Source: Rickettsiales bacterium (GTDB taxonomy: Bacteria; Pseudomonadota; Alphaproteobacteria; Rs-D84). Taken from it: a stretch of 41,490 nt of DNA. The DNA lies in contig JAISCX010000035.1 of NCBI GenBank assembly GCA_031265235.1, forward strand, positions 80,839 to 122,328. Direction: 5' to 3'. Positions 25,320-33,462 of the stretch are shown piece after piece. Each line of letters begins with the position of its first letter. The stretch's first letter is position 1. The position numbers were made by a program, and so were the translations under genes. The notes under the pieces were generated by a model. That model did no database searches and was not told the DNA's origin. It saw only the letters and a program-made list of their open reading frames with translations.

Positions 25320-26018
25320 TTAAACTTTAAGTTTTAAATTCGCCAGTGCGGCTTTCACGAAATCTGCCGCCGCCATTCCGATAAACGCGCCAAGGATTAC
25401 GTCAGACGGCCAATGGTCGCCTATGCAGATGCGCGATATGCCCGCAATAATCGCAAGCGTCCATGTCGCCCACTTTATTTTCGGGAACATCAGGCCGATA
25501 ATGACAAGCCCGGCAAAGCTGGCGGCCGTATGTCCCGACGGCATCGAATTGAACGCCCATTCGTTCATAAAAGGAAAGAATCCGGATACGCCCAATGATT
25601 CAAAGAACACCGGCCGCATGCGTCCGATGCAGAATTTCAACATGCCCGCAATAACGCCGGATGCAATGACAGAGCAAAAAACGAACAATGATATTTTATA
25701 GATACTAGATACAAGATAGTAGATATTAGATATTAGATATTGTCTTTTCAGGGACTTTGTATCCTGCACGGAGTATCTATTATCTATTATCTTTTTTATT
25801 ATGGCAGATGCCATTAACATTAATACTGATGCAACGACCCATGCTTTGAATGAGAAAAATGTGTCGAAAAATTGCCAGCCCGCCCAATTAAAATTCCGCA
25901 TGAAAACCAATAGAGGGCGGTCAAGCCAAAACACCCCGATGCCGCAGAACAATAGGACCAGAACAAATGCGACGCCCAATGACCGCCACTTTATTTTATT
26001 ATCTTTTGTTAGAAACAT
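25320..26018 (-). CDS. PAP2-family membrane phosphatase
   Basis: KFCIGRMRPVFF...NSMPSGHTAASFAGLV...ISRICIGDHWPSDVILGAFIG (PAP2 motifs). ATG 26018 preferred. Confidence 0.85.
   Translation of the reverse strand: MFLTKDNKIKWRSLGVAFVLVLLFCGIGVFWLDRPLLVFMRNFNWAGWQFFDTFFSFKAWVVASVLMLMASAIIKKIIDNRYSVQDTKSLKRQYLISNIYYLVSSIYKISLFVFCSVIASGVIAGMLKFCIGRMRPVFFESLGVSGFFPFMNEWAFNSMPSGHTAASFAGLVIIGLMFPKIKWATWTLAIIAGISRICIGDHWPSDVILGAFIGMAAADFVKAALANLKLKV
25700..25798. repeat. Heptamer-word hairpin inside the PAP2 CDS
   Basis: AGATACT/AGATACA/AGATAGT/AGATATT/AGATATT/AGATATT ... TATCTAT/TATCTAT/TATCTTT. Confidence 0.85.
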
Positions 26019-26019
26019 T

Positions 26020-27333
26020 TTATCCCTTTTTACTGCGCAGGCCGTTCCAATAGTCCAGTCTTTTTTTGATTTCGCGTTCAAAGCCGATTTCTTTCGGATG
26101 ATAAAAAGATTGCCGCGGCATGGATTCCGGAAAGCAGTTCTGGCCGGAAAAGCCGGATTCCGTGTCCGGCTCGTAAACATATCCGGCGCCGTATCCCATA
26201 TTCTTCATCATTTTTGTCGGCGCGTTCAAGATATTTTTTGGCGGCGTCAGGCTGCCGAATTGCTCGGCCGCGCGGTATGCGGACGATTGCGCGCGATAAT
26301 TGCCGGTGCTTTTTGGCGCGGTGCCAAGATATATGACCAATTCTGTCAGCGCGAGGTCCCCTTCTGGCGAGCCCATTCTTTCATATATCTGCCAGGCGGA
26401 AAGGGCGAGACTCATCGCGTTCGGATCGGCAAGACCCACGTCTTCCATTGCGAAACGCGTCAGCCGCCGGAACAGGTACATCGGATCCTGGCCCGATGTC
26501 ATCATCCGCGCGGTCCAATACAGCGCCGCGTCCGTGTCGCTGGCGCGCAAAGATTTGTGCACGGCGCTGATCAGATTGTAATGTTCGTCCCCTGATTTGT
26601 CAGATAGCGGCGCGCGTTTCTGGATTGCGTTGTCCAGTTCATCCGGCGTCAAATCATGATCGAATCTGGTATGCGCCAAGTATTCAACGGTGTTAAGCAG
26701 AAACCGCGCGTCGCCGTCCGCCATGGCCGCCAAATGTTGCCGCGCATCCGTCGTCAATGGCAGATGCGATTCGTGGTTCGTGATTTGTGATTCAAAGACA
26801 AACTTTTCGGCCCTGTTTAATAGTTCCATCAAATCTTCCGTGGAAAGCGGCGTCAGCACGCCGATATGACAGCGCGAAAGCAAAGCGTTGTTCAGACTGA
26901 AACTGGGGTTTTCCGTGGTCGCGCCGACAAAAACGACGGTTCCATTCTCGAGATATGGCAGCAGGGTATCTTGCTGCGTTTTATTAAAGCGGTGGATTTC
27001 ATCTATGAACAGCAATGTCGGGCGCCCGATTTCGCGGTTCATTTTTGCCGCCTCCATAATCTTTTTTATGTCGGCCGTGCCGGAAAATACAGCGGAAATC
27101 GGCACAAATTCCATATCCGTCGAATTCGCAAGGGCCCGCGCGATCGTGGTTTTCCCGCATCCCGGCGGCCCCCATAGCAAAAGATTTGAAAGATGCTTTG
27201 AGTCAACCATTTGGCGCACCAGGCCGTTCGCGCCCAGCAATGATTTCTGGCCGATTATGTCGTCGATCGTATGCGGTCGCAGTTGCTCTGCAAGCGGCAC
27301 AGTGGTTATGGTTTTATTTTCTTTTTTTGCCAT
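26020..27333 (-). CDS. rarA: Replication-associated recombination protein A (RarA/MgsA AAA ATPase)
   Basis: LAEQLRPHTIDDIIGQKSLLG, WGPPGCGKTTIARALA, LFIDEIHRFNKTQQDTLLP, GATTENPSFSLNNALLSRC. Confidence 0.93.
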   Translation of the reverse strand: MAKKENKTITTVPLAEQLRPHTIDDIIGQKSLLGANGLVRQMVDSKHLSNLLLWGPPGCGKTTIARALANSTDMEFVPISAVFSGTADIKKIMEAAKMNREIGRPTLLFIDEIHRFNKTQQDTLLPYLENGTVVFVGATTENPSFSLNNALLSRCHIGVLTPLSTEDLMELLNRAEKFVFESQITNHESHLPLTTDARQHLAAMADGDARFLLNTVEYLAHTRFDHDLTPDELDNAIQKRAPLSDKSGDEHYNLISAVHKSLRASDTDAALYWTARMMTSGQDPMYLFRRLTRFAMEDVGLADPNAMSLALSAWQIYERMGSPEGDLALTELVIYLGTAPKSTGNYRAQSSAYRAAEQFGSLTPPKNILNAPTKMMKNMGYGAGYVYEPDTESGFSGQNCFPESMPRQSFYHPKEIGFEREIKKRLDYWNGLRSKKG

Positions 27334-27477
27334 TTTATTTTGGTTTGATTTATGCTAAACTGATTATAGTATGAATTAAAGAATTTGCAAGAGATGAAAC
27401 GAACAAGACGGGATTGGGAAAAATATAAAAATCCGAAAGCAATTATGATATAATGGCATTAATTAAAGGAGAAGCAA

Positions 27478-28029
27478 ATGGCAAAAAAACTATTTGAAAA
27501 AGGCAAGGCCAAAATTAATAAAATTAGAAAGAGCGGATTTGTAAAAGGGGTTTCCAAAACCGTGAAAACAGTGGCGGATGCCGGAAAAGATATTGGAAAA
27601 GCCGCATATTACCTGTTGGCCGAAAGCCAGATAAAAGAAGATATAAACAGCCTCAGGTATCTGGTGGCGGCGATGAAAGACGCGTCCAAATTAAAGATCC
27701 AAAAGGAGCTGAGGGATAATTTGTCCGAAAGACAAAAATACTTGGAATCATTGATAGGAAGTTACAAGGAAGATTATGAATCGGCAGACGAAGAGGAAAG
27801 GCTGGAATTCTTCAAGCTTGTGGGCGCATCGAAAAGGTCGGCGGAAAAGGCGATAGTTTTTGCAAAAGAGATGGATTTTCAGTTCCGTCAAAATCTGAAA
27901 AAGATGCTGCCTTCGGAAAATGCGCTCCGCAAGCTTATCGGCGCCGAACCGATTACCAAGAAAGCACTTACATTTGATGACATTGTGGAAAGAGTGTTCG
28001 GCGGCAAATATTACAGGCAGAGCAAATAA
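27478..28029 (+). CDS. Hypothetical Lys-rich alpha-helical protein
   Basis: Open frame with SD (AAAGGAG) 7 nt upstream; no recognised domain. Confidence 0.55.
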   Translation: MAKKLFEKGKAKINKIRKSGFVKGVSKTVKTVADAGKDIGKAAYYLLAESQIKEDINSLRYLVAAMKDASKLKIQKELRDNLSERQKYLESLIGSYKEDYESADEEERLEFFKLVGASKRSAEKAIVFAKEMDFQFRQNLKKMLPSENALRKLIGAEPITKKALTFDDIVERVFGGKYYRQSK

Positions 28030-28047
28030 CAAGAATCCGCCGTGTTT

Positions 28048-28833
28048 TTACAGCGGCTGTTGCGCATGCCTTAGAACAAGATACGCGGGGCGTTCGCTGC
28101 CGAATTTGTTTTTCTTCATATACCTTGTGTCAAGGCCGGATTCAGGCGGAACAAGAAAATCATCATTTGCTATTCGCAGTTTGCTGGCCGCTGTCTGCGA
28201 CAATATCCATTCGAAATAATCCGTGTGATCGGTTCCGATTATGATTTCTCCGCCGGGTGTCAGACGCGCCGCCAATTCGTTCAGAAATTCCGCGGACAGC
28301 AGCCGGCGCTTGACGTGCCGCGCCTTGGGCCAGGGATCCGGATGCAGAATGTAAATCCTGATATAGGGTTGCGGCCCGCCAGTCGCGTGTAATAATTTAT
28401 GAATGTCATCCGGCCAGATGCGGATATTTTTGTATTCTTGTTTAACTTCGCCCTTATCATTCGTCATTCGCGACAACAATGATGCAACGCCATTCATAAA
28501 CGGTTCTGCCCCTGTGATATCAAGGTTCGGAAAAGTTTCGGCCAGATGAAGCAGATGTTCCCCCGCACCGAATCCGATTTCCAAGATCGCTGTGTCATCC
28601 CGGAAATTTTGCGCAGCAAAATTATCCGGGACATGGTTATTTTTTTGATAATCGAGATGCTTATTATCTGGGATATTTTCATTTCCGGGCCCCACCGGGT
28701 CCCGGGTCGGCCTTTGGCCGCTCGGGATGACACACGGCAGAATATTATCGACCAGCCATTGCTGGCGTGCGGACAGGCGCTTTCCATGAATCCGCCCGAA
28801 TGTTCGTATCAAAGATTTTTCTGTATTTTTCAT
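28048..28833 (-). CDS. trmB: tRNA (guanine-N7)-methyltransferase TrmB with in-frame palindromic-element insertion
   Basis: RTFGRIHGKRLSARQQWLVDNILP ... ILEIGFGAGEHLLHLA ... PDPWPKARHVKRRLLSAEFLNELAARLTPGGEIIIGTDH. Confidence 0.88.
   Translation of the reverse strand: MKNTEKSLIRTFGRIHGKRLSARQQWLVDNILPCVIPSGQRPTRDPVGPGNENIPDNKHLDYQKNNHVPDNFAAQNFRDDTAILEIGFGAGEHLLHLAETFPNLDITGAEPFMNGVASLLSRMTNDKGEVKQEYKNIRIWPDDIHKLLHATGGPQPYIRIYILHPDPWPKARHVKRRLLSAEFLNELAARLTPGGEIIIGTDHTDYFEWILSQTAASKLRIANDDFLVPPESGLDTRYMKKNKFGSERPAYLVLRHAQQPL
28592..28735 (-). repeat. Palindromic repeat element inserted in frame in trmB
   Basis: Ends are inverted: gtgtcatcccgg (28592-) and ccgggtcgg...ctcgggatgacac (-28733); homologous ends to the intergenic element at 35229-35336. 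Confidence 0.8.
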
Positions 28834-28913
28834 ATTTTTAGTATAGAATTCAAAGCCGACGGTTGCAATTAAAATCGGGAATAAAAGAGAGAGCATAAAT
28901 AAAAGAGAACGAG

Positions 28914-29159
28914 ATGTTGGATTATTCGGGGAAACATATAATTTATTTGGGAAAAGAATATAGAATAAAGGCGGAGATTAGTTACGACTTTGGAAAACAC
29001 CGGGTATTGGAAGCATTTTTAGTTTCAGGCGTACAGCAAGGAGCGTATATTTTGCCGAATTATTTTGAGCTTAGCCCGGATAAGAAAAAGCTGAGCATCG
29101 GCGGAACCATATCTGGCGCAATAATCGCAGAAAATTGGAATAATTTTAAAGTTTTATAA
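28914..29159 (+). CDS. Hypothetical 81-aa protein
   Basis: Open frame between trmB and GNAT gene; no recognised domain. Confidence 0.4.
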   Translation: MLDYSGKHIIYLGKEYRIKAEISYDFGKHRVLEAFLVSGVQQGAYILPNYFELSPDKKKLSIGGTISGAIIAENWNNFKVL

Positions 29160-29180
29160 AATACTGTGGAGAACAGATAA

Positions 29181-29753
29181 ATGAAAGACTTTCCAGAAAT
29201 TATCAAAGATGGCGATCTGAGTTTGGTAAAACTGGCCCCGACGTTCGAAAATACCAAGAAAGTATTTGATCTGATAGACAGAAACCGAGAATATCTAAAA
29301 AAGTGGGTAAATTGGACCGATTATGTTCAAAAGCCAGAGGACGAGTTCTTGACGGTTCAAGATATGGGTAAAAAGGAAACCGGCGCCTTCTTTATATTGC
29401 TTGATGATGAAATCGTCGGTGCGATAGAGTTTTTCAATGTAAAAGAAAAATACAAAAGCGCGGAAATCGGGTATTGGATAGGACAGGAATTTTCGGGACG
29501 CGGAATAGCATCAAGGGCGGTGCGATTGATGGAGAAAATGTTTTTTGCAGATTTCGGATGGAATCGCCTGGTCATAGAAACAGATGTGAAAAATGGACGG
29601 TCTGTCCGAGTCCGACTTGCGCAAAAGCTGGGGTATCATCTGGATGGCGAATTGCGCCAGGCATATAAGGTTTCAGATGATGGGGATTTTATCGATTTGT
29701 TTGTTTTTTCAAAATTGAAATCGGAATGGACAATGGAGAATAAAAATGCGTAA
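29181..29753 (+). CDS. GNAT-family N-acetyltransferase (RimJ/RimL-like)
   Basis: AEIGYWIGQEFSGRGIASRAVRLMEKMFFADFGWNRLVIETDVKNGRSVRVRLAQKLGYHLDG. Confidence 0.85.
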   Translation: MKDFPEIIKDGDLSLVKLAPTFENTKKVFDLIDRNREYLKKWVNWTDYVQKPEDEFLTVQDMGKKETGAFFILLDDEIVGAIEFFNVKEKYKSAEIGYWIGQEFSGRGIASRAVRLMEKMFFADFGWNRLVIETDVKNGRSVRVRLAQKLGYHLDGELRQAYKVSDDGDFIDLFVFSKLKSEWTMENKNA

Positions 29754-31380
29754 CGGCATATCAAAAGATTTAATCGCGCGCGTCTTGGGCGCCGCGCCGA
29801 AATGGACAATCGCGGAATTGGAAGAAAAGTTCCCGGCGCGCAATCTGCCTGACGGCGCCATGGTCACGCGTTTCGGTCCATCGCCGACAGGGTTTCTGCA
29901 TATAGGCAATGTGAATACTATAATGATAAACGAACGTTTGGCGCATCAATCGGGCGGTATCTTTTTTCTGCGCGTAGAAGACACTGATACAAAACGAGAG
30001 ATTAAAGGCGCGATTGATATACTGTTGTCTGTTGAAGAGCAATTTGGATTAAAAATTGATGAGCATCCAATCGAAGGTGGCGGCGACGTAGGGTCTTATG
30101 GTCCATATACGCAAAGCAAACGTAAAGATATATATCATTCGGTTGTAGCGGAATTGTTGGCGGATGGGCGGGCATATCCTTGTTTTCTTTCCCAAGAAGA
30201 AATGAATGGGATTCGGGAAAAGCAAGCAGCAAACGGATTTCGCACAGGCATTTATGGCGAATGGGCACGTGATCGCGATTTGACCGAAGATGAAATTACC
30301 CAACGTCTGGACAATGGTGAAGTGCCAACGGTGCGCCTATATTCAACCGCTGATTCATCCAAGAAGATTTATTGCAAAGATTTAATTCGCGGTTCGCTTG
30401 AATTTCCGCAAAACGATGACGATATTGTTATTATAAAGTCAAACGACGGTTTGCCGACATATCATTTTGCACACTTGGTAGATGATCATTTTATGCGCAC
30501 TACGCATGTTATGCGCAGTGCAGCAGAATGGCTACCTTCTTTGCCTTTGCATGTTCAAATGTTCAATATGATGGGATGGGTTGTACCAAAATACGCGCAT
30601 CTTTCGCCGATCGATACGATCGATGCAACAACCGGAAATAGGCGTAAACTTTCAAAGCGACATGATCGCGAAGCAGCTGTGGCAAACCTTTGGGAAGATG
30701 GATGGGCACCAGAACCTATATTGGAATACCTTTTTAATATTATCGCGTCTGGTTATGAAGAAGCAAAAATGAAAAACCCAAATCTGACCATTTGGGAATA
30801 CCCGGTGAATATAAAAAAGCTGCCCGCATCCGGCGCGCTGTTTGATATGAAGAAAATGGAGTGGTGGGCGAAGGAGTTTATCGCGACACTGTCCGTCGAC
30901 GAACTGGCCCGCCGTGTGATTGAATGGGCGCGCGAATACAGTCCGGAATGGTCTGCGCGGATTTCCGGCAAAGAAGATTACTTGAAATCCATGCTTGCCA
31001 TCGAACGCGACCTGTCCGTGCAAGGCACGGCCGCGGCAGGTAATCCGAAACGGGTAAGAAAAGATTTTGTTACTTGGAAACAGACCTTGGAAGAGACTTC
31101 GTATTTCTGGGATGATTTGTTTGAAAAGGAAATTATAGAAGAACAAATTGATAAAAATGTATTGTCTGAATTCATCGCGTCCTTGGATATCAAGGACGGC
31201 AAGGATTTATGGTGGAATAAAATTATAGAAATCGCCGCGCGAAATGGCATCAAAAACGGTGATGCGGCGATGGCACTCCGCGTCGCTTTGACCGGTCGCA
31301 CAAACACGCCTGATCTATATTCGATTATGCAGGTTATGGGCGACGCACGGGTGCGTGCCCGCATAAACGCGGCGATTTGA
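29746..31380 (+). CDS. gltX: Glutamate-tRNA ligase
   Basis: TRFGPSPTGFLHIGNVNT (HIGH), RVEDTDTKRE, RKLSKRHD (KMSKS-like). Confidence 0.93.
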   Translation: MRNGISKDLIARVLGAAPKWTIAELEEKFPARNLPDGAMVTRFGPSPTGFLHIGNVNTIMINERLAHQSGGIFFLRVEDTDTKREIKGAIDILLSVEEQFGLKIDEHPIEGGGDVGSYGPYTQSKRKDIYHSVVAELLADGRAYPCFLSQEEMNGIREKQAANGFRTGIYGEWARDRDLTEDEITQRLDNGEVPTVRLYSTADSSKKIYCKDLIRGSLEFPQNDDDIVIIKSNDGLPTYHFAHLVDDHFMRTTHVMRSAAEWLPSLPLHVQMFNMMGWVVPKYAHLSPIDTIDATTGNRRKLSKRHDREAAVANLWEDGWAPEPILEYLFNIIASGYEEAKMKNPNLTIWEYPVNIKKLPASGALFDMKKMEWWAKEFIATLSVDELARRVIEWAREYSPEWSARISGKEDYLKSMLAIERDLSVQGTAAAGNPKRVRKDFVTWKQTLEETSYFWDDLFEKEIIEEQIDKNVLSEFIASLDIKDGKDLWWNKIIEIAARNGIKNGDAAMALRVALTGRTNTPDLYSIMQVMGDARVRARINAAI

Positions 31381-31420
31381 ACTTTTGGAGAGAGAATGTG
31401 CAAAACCGAAAGGATGAAAC

Positions 31421-32035
31421 ATGGCAACAAGTGGAAAAGAAAATAATAAAATGCGCCAATTTCTTATTAAGAACGGACGATCGGAAGAAGATGTAAATAA
31501 ACTGGGCCATTTGGATTTATGGTTTGAATACGATAACTTTTATAATGTTTTTGATAAATACAATACTTTCAAAGTAAAAGAAATCGGACAGAATGTTTTA
31601 GAGATTTCAAAGAAGGCTGTTAAGGAGAAGCCAAATAGTCTTTATGAAATTTATCTTGATGATTTTCACCCGTTCGGTTTTGTTCGCAATAATGATAGAA
31701 CAAACAATATGGAAATATTAAGACTATCGCCCACTGATAAGTCCTTTGCCGCTTTTAACAGGCTTTTGAATCAGCTTGCAGCCAGGTGCAATATGGATGA
31801 GAAAAAATATGCGCTTGCGAAAATAATAGCATATAACATAGGCAGAGGGAATATAGTAAATCAGGCAAGCGGGTATTATTTATTTGGGAATTACTATCAA
31901 CATCCAATGAATATATTAATTGCCGCAGAAAAACAAAATACGAAAATAAATTTTAATGATATAAACGCACGTATTTCTGGAACGGATGCGAATTACATAT
32001 ATAAGGCATTTAAAGAAGTATATAATGGAAAGTAA
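31421..32035 (+). CDS. Hypothetical protein
   Basis: 204-aa open frame between gltX and GNAT gene; no recognised motif. Confidence 0.5.
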   Translation: MATSGKENNKMRQFLIKNGRSEEDVNKLGHLDLWFEYDNFYNVFDKYNTFKVKEIGQNVLEISKKAVKEKPNSLYEIYLDDFHPFGFVRNNDRTNNMEILRLSPTDKSFAAFNRLLNQLAARCNMDEKKYALAKIIAYNIGRGNIVNQASGYYLFGNYYQHPMNILIAAEKQNTKINFNDINARISGTDANYIYKAFKEVYNGK

Positions 32036-32471
32036 TGCTACCCATTTTATAACCATTCGCCGGGCGGAATCGCGCGATTTCAAAGCTGTGCAGGAAGTGC
32101 AGTTGTCCGGTGGCGATGCGCTTTTGACCATGAATGATGCGATTCCGATTCCGGACATGGAAATCCAAGCGTCAGATCCGCGGGGGATTTTCGGCGTCGC
32201 GGAAAGCGGCGGCATCGTCGTCGGATTTATATATGGGGAAAAATTGACCGCGCGATGGGCGCTGGCGTCTTATTTCGCTGTGCGCCCGGATTTCCGCGGG
32301 TCGGATGCATGGCGGAAATTGGCGGTTTATTTTGCGGACGAATGCAAAAAGCATGATGTTAAATATATTGTCAGCTATGCCGATTCTGGAAACCAAAAGC
32401 TTATTAATTTTTACAAGCATCTGGGCTTTGACACCGGCGGTACATACATTGAAATGATAAAGGAGATATAA
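32025..32471 (+). CDS. GNAT-family N-acetyltransferase
   Basis: IRRAESRDFKAVQEV...ASYFAVRPDFRGSDAWRKLAVYFADECKKH...NFYKHLGFDTGG. ATG 32025 preferred. Confidence 0.75.
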   Translation: MESNATHFITIRRAESRDFKAVQEVQLSGGDALLTMNDAIPIPDMEIQASDPRGIFGVAESGGIVVGFIYGEKLTARWALASYFAVRPDFRGSDAWRKLAVYFADECKKHDVKYIVSYADSGNQKLINFYKHLGFDTGGTYIEMIKEI

Positions 32472-32472
32472 G

Positions 32473-33237
32473 ATGATAATGAAAAAAACCAAGAAAAAAC
32501 CGCGCGGCGTTGTTCGCGCCCAAGCCAAGGCGATAAAGTGCGAACCGCGCGCGAATATGCTGTTGCGCACTTTGCGGGCCGCAGGATTGTTCAGATGGGA
32601 GCGCGAGCCTTCGAAAAGCGAATGGGTCATGGATGTTCTGACGCATGGCATTGGCATCGGTTTGGCAATCGCGGGGCTTTGCATACTCTGCGTGTTTGCG
32701 GCGATGCACCGCGATCCTTGGGCGGTGGTAAGTTGCGCCATATTCGGCCTTACCATGTTTACGCTCTATTTCGGGTCAACTTTCTGCCACGCGATGATCG
32801 GGCAAAAGAGCGAATGTTTTTTTGAGATCTGGGACAGTGTCGCAATATATGCGCTGATCGCCGGAACATACACGCCGTTCTGCCTGGTAAACATGCGCGG
32901 TCCGGTCGGCTGGTCTGTATTCGGATTGCTTTGGGCCATCACGATTCTGGGTGCGGTCATAAAAATCAGAAATCCCCGCCAACAGCCAAAATGGGTCGTG
33001 GCGCTGTATCTGGCGATGGGATGGACCATATTGTTCATTCTGCCCAAGATGCTGGCCACCGTGCCGCCGCGGGGATTGTGGTTTATTCTGTCCGGCGCGC
33101 TGTCATATTCCGCGGGCGTCGTGTTTTATCTGTGGCGCCGGTTAAAGTTCAGCCACATGATATGGCATCTGTTCGTAATAGGCGGCAGCGTTTGCTTCTT
33201 TTTCGCCGTGCTGTTTGGCAGTATTATTGATTTCTAA
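32473..33237 (+). CDS. Hemolysin III / PAQR-family membrane protein
   Basis: VMDVLTHGIGIGLAIAGL...FGSTFCHAM...WDSVAIYALIAGTYTPFCL...HLFVIGGSVCFF. Confidence 0.85.
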   Translation: MIMKKTKKKPRGVVRAQAKAIKCEPRANMLLRTLRAAGLFRWEREPSKSEWVMDVLTHGIGIGLAIAGLCILCVFAAMHRDPWAVVSCAIFGLTMFTLYFGSTFCHAMIGQKSECFFEIWDSVAIYALIAGTYTPFCLVNMRGPVGWSVFGLLWAITILGAVIKIRNPRQQPKWVVALYLAMGWTILFILPKMLATVPPRGLWFILSGALSYSAGVVFYLWRRLKFSHMIWHLFVIGGSVCFFFAVLFGSIIDF

Positions 33238-33313
33238 GGAATAATCGGCATGGGCAAATAATAATTCGCCCATACTTGATTTTTGCAGAAAATTGTTTTA
33301 CGATTAAATCGTT

Positions 33314-33367
33314 ATGAAGAAATCGTTCATTCTTTTCACAAAAACCACGACCCCTTTGGGGGTCTGA
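33314..33367 (+). CDS. Candidate Thr-rich leader peptide upstream of thrS (17 aa)
   Basis: ATG AAG AAA TCG TTC ATT CTT TTC ACA AAA ACC ACG ACC CCT TTG GGG GTC TGA = MKKSFILFTKTTTPLGV*; followed/overlapped by GACCCC-TTT-GGGGGTC hairpin. No convincing Shine-Dalgarno. Confidence 0.3.
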   Translation: MKKSFILFTKTTTPLGV

Positions 33368-33462
33368 ATTCTATTGCGCATTTCGCGCGAAATATTTATA
33401 ATCAAGAAAATTTAATTGCTGATTTACCAAGCCTGAATCAGAAATAAAAAAAGGTAATACTC

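Noticed and set aside
27393-27452. 19-aa ORF MKRTRRDWEKYKNPKAIMI upstream of the 27478 gene
   Set aside because: Too short and no supporting signal beyond chance.
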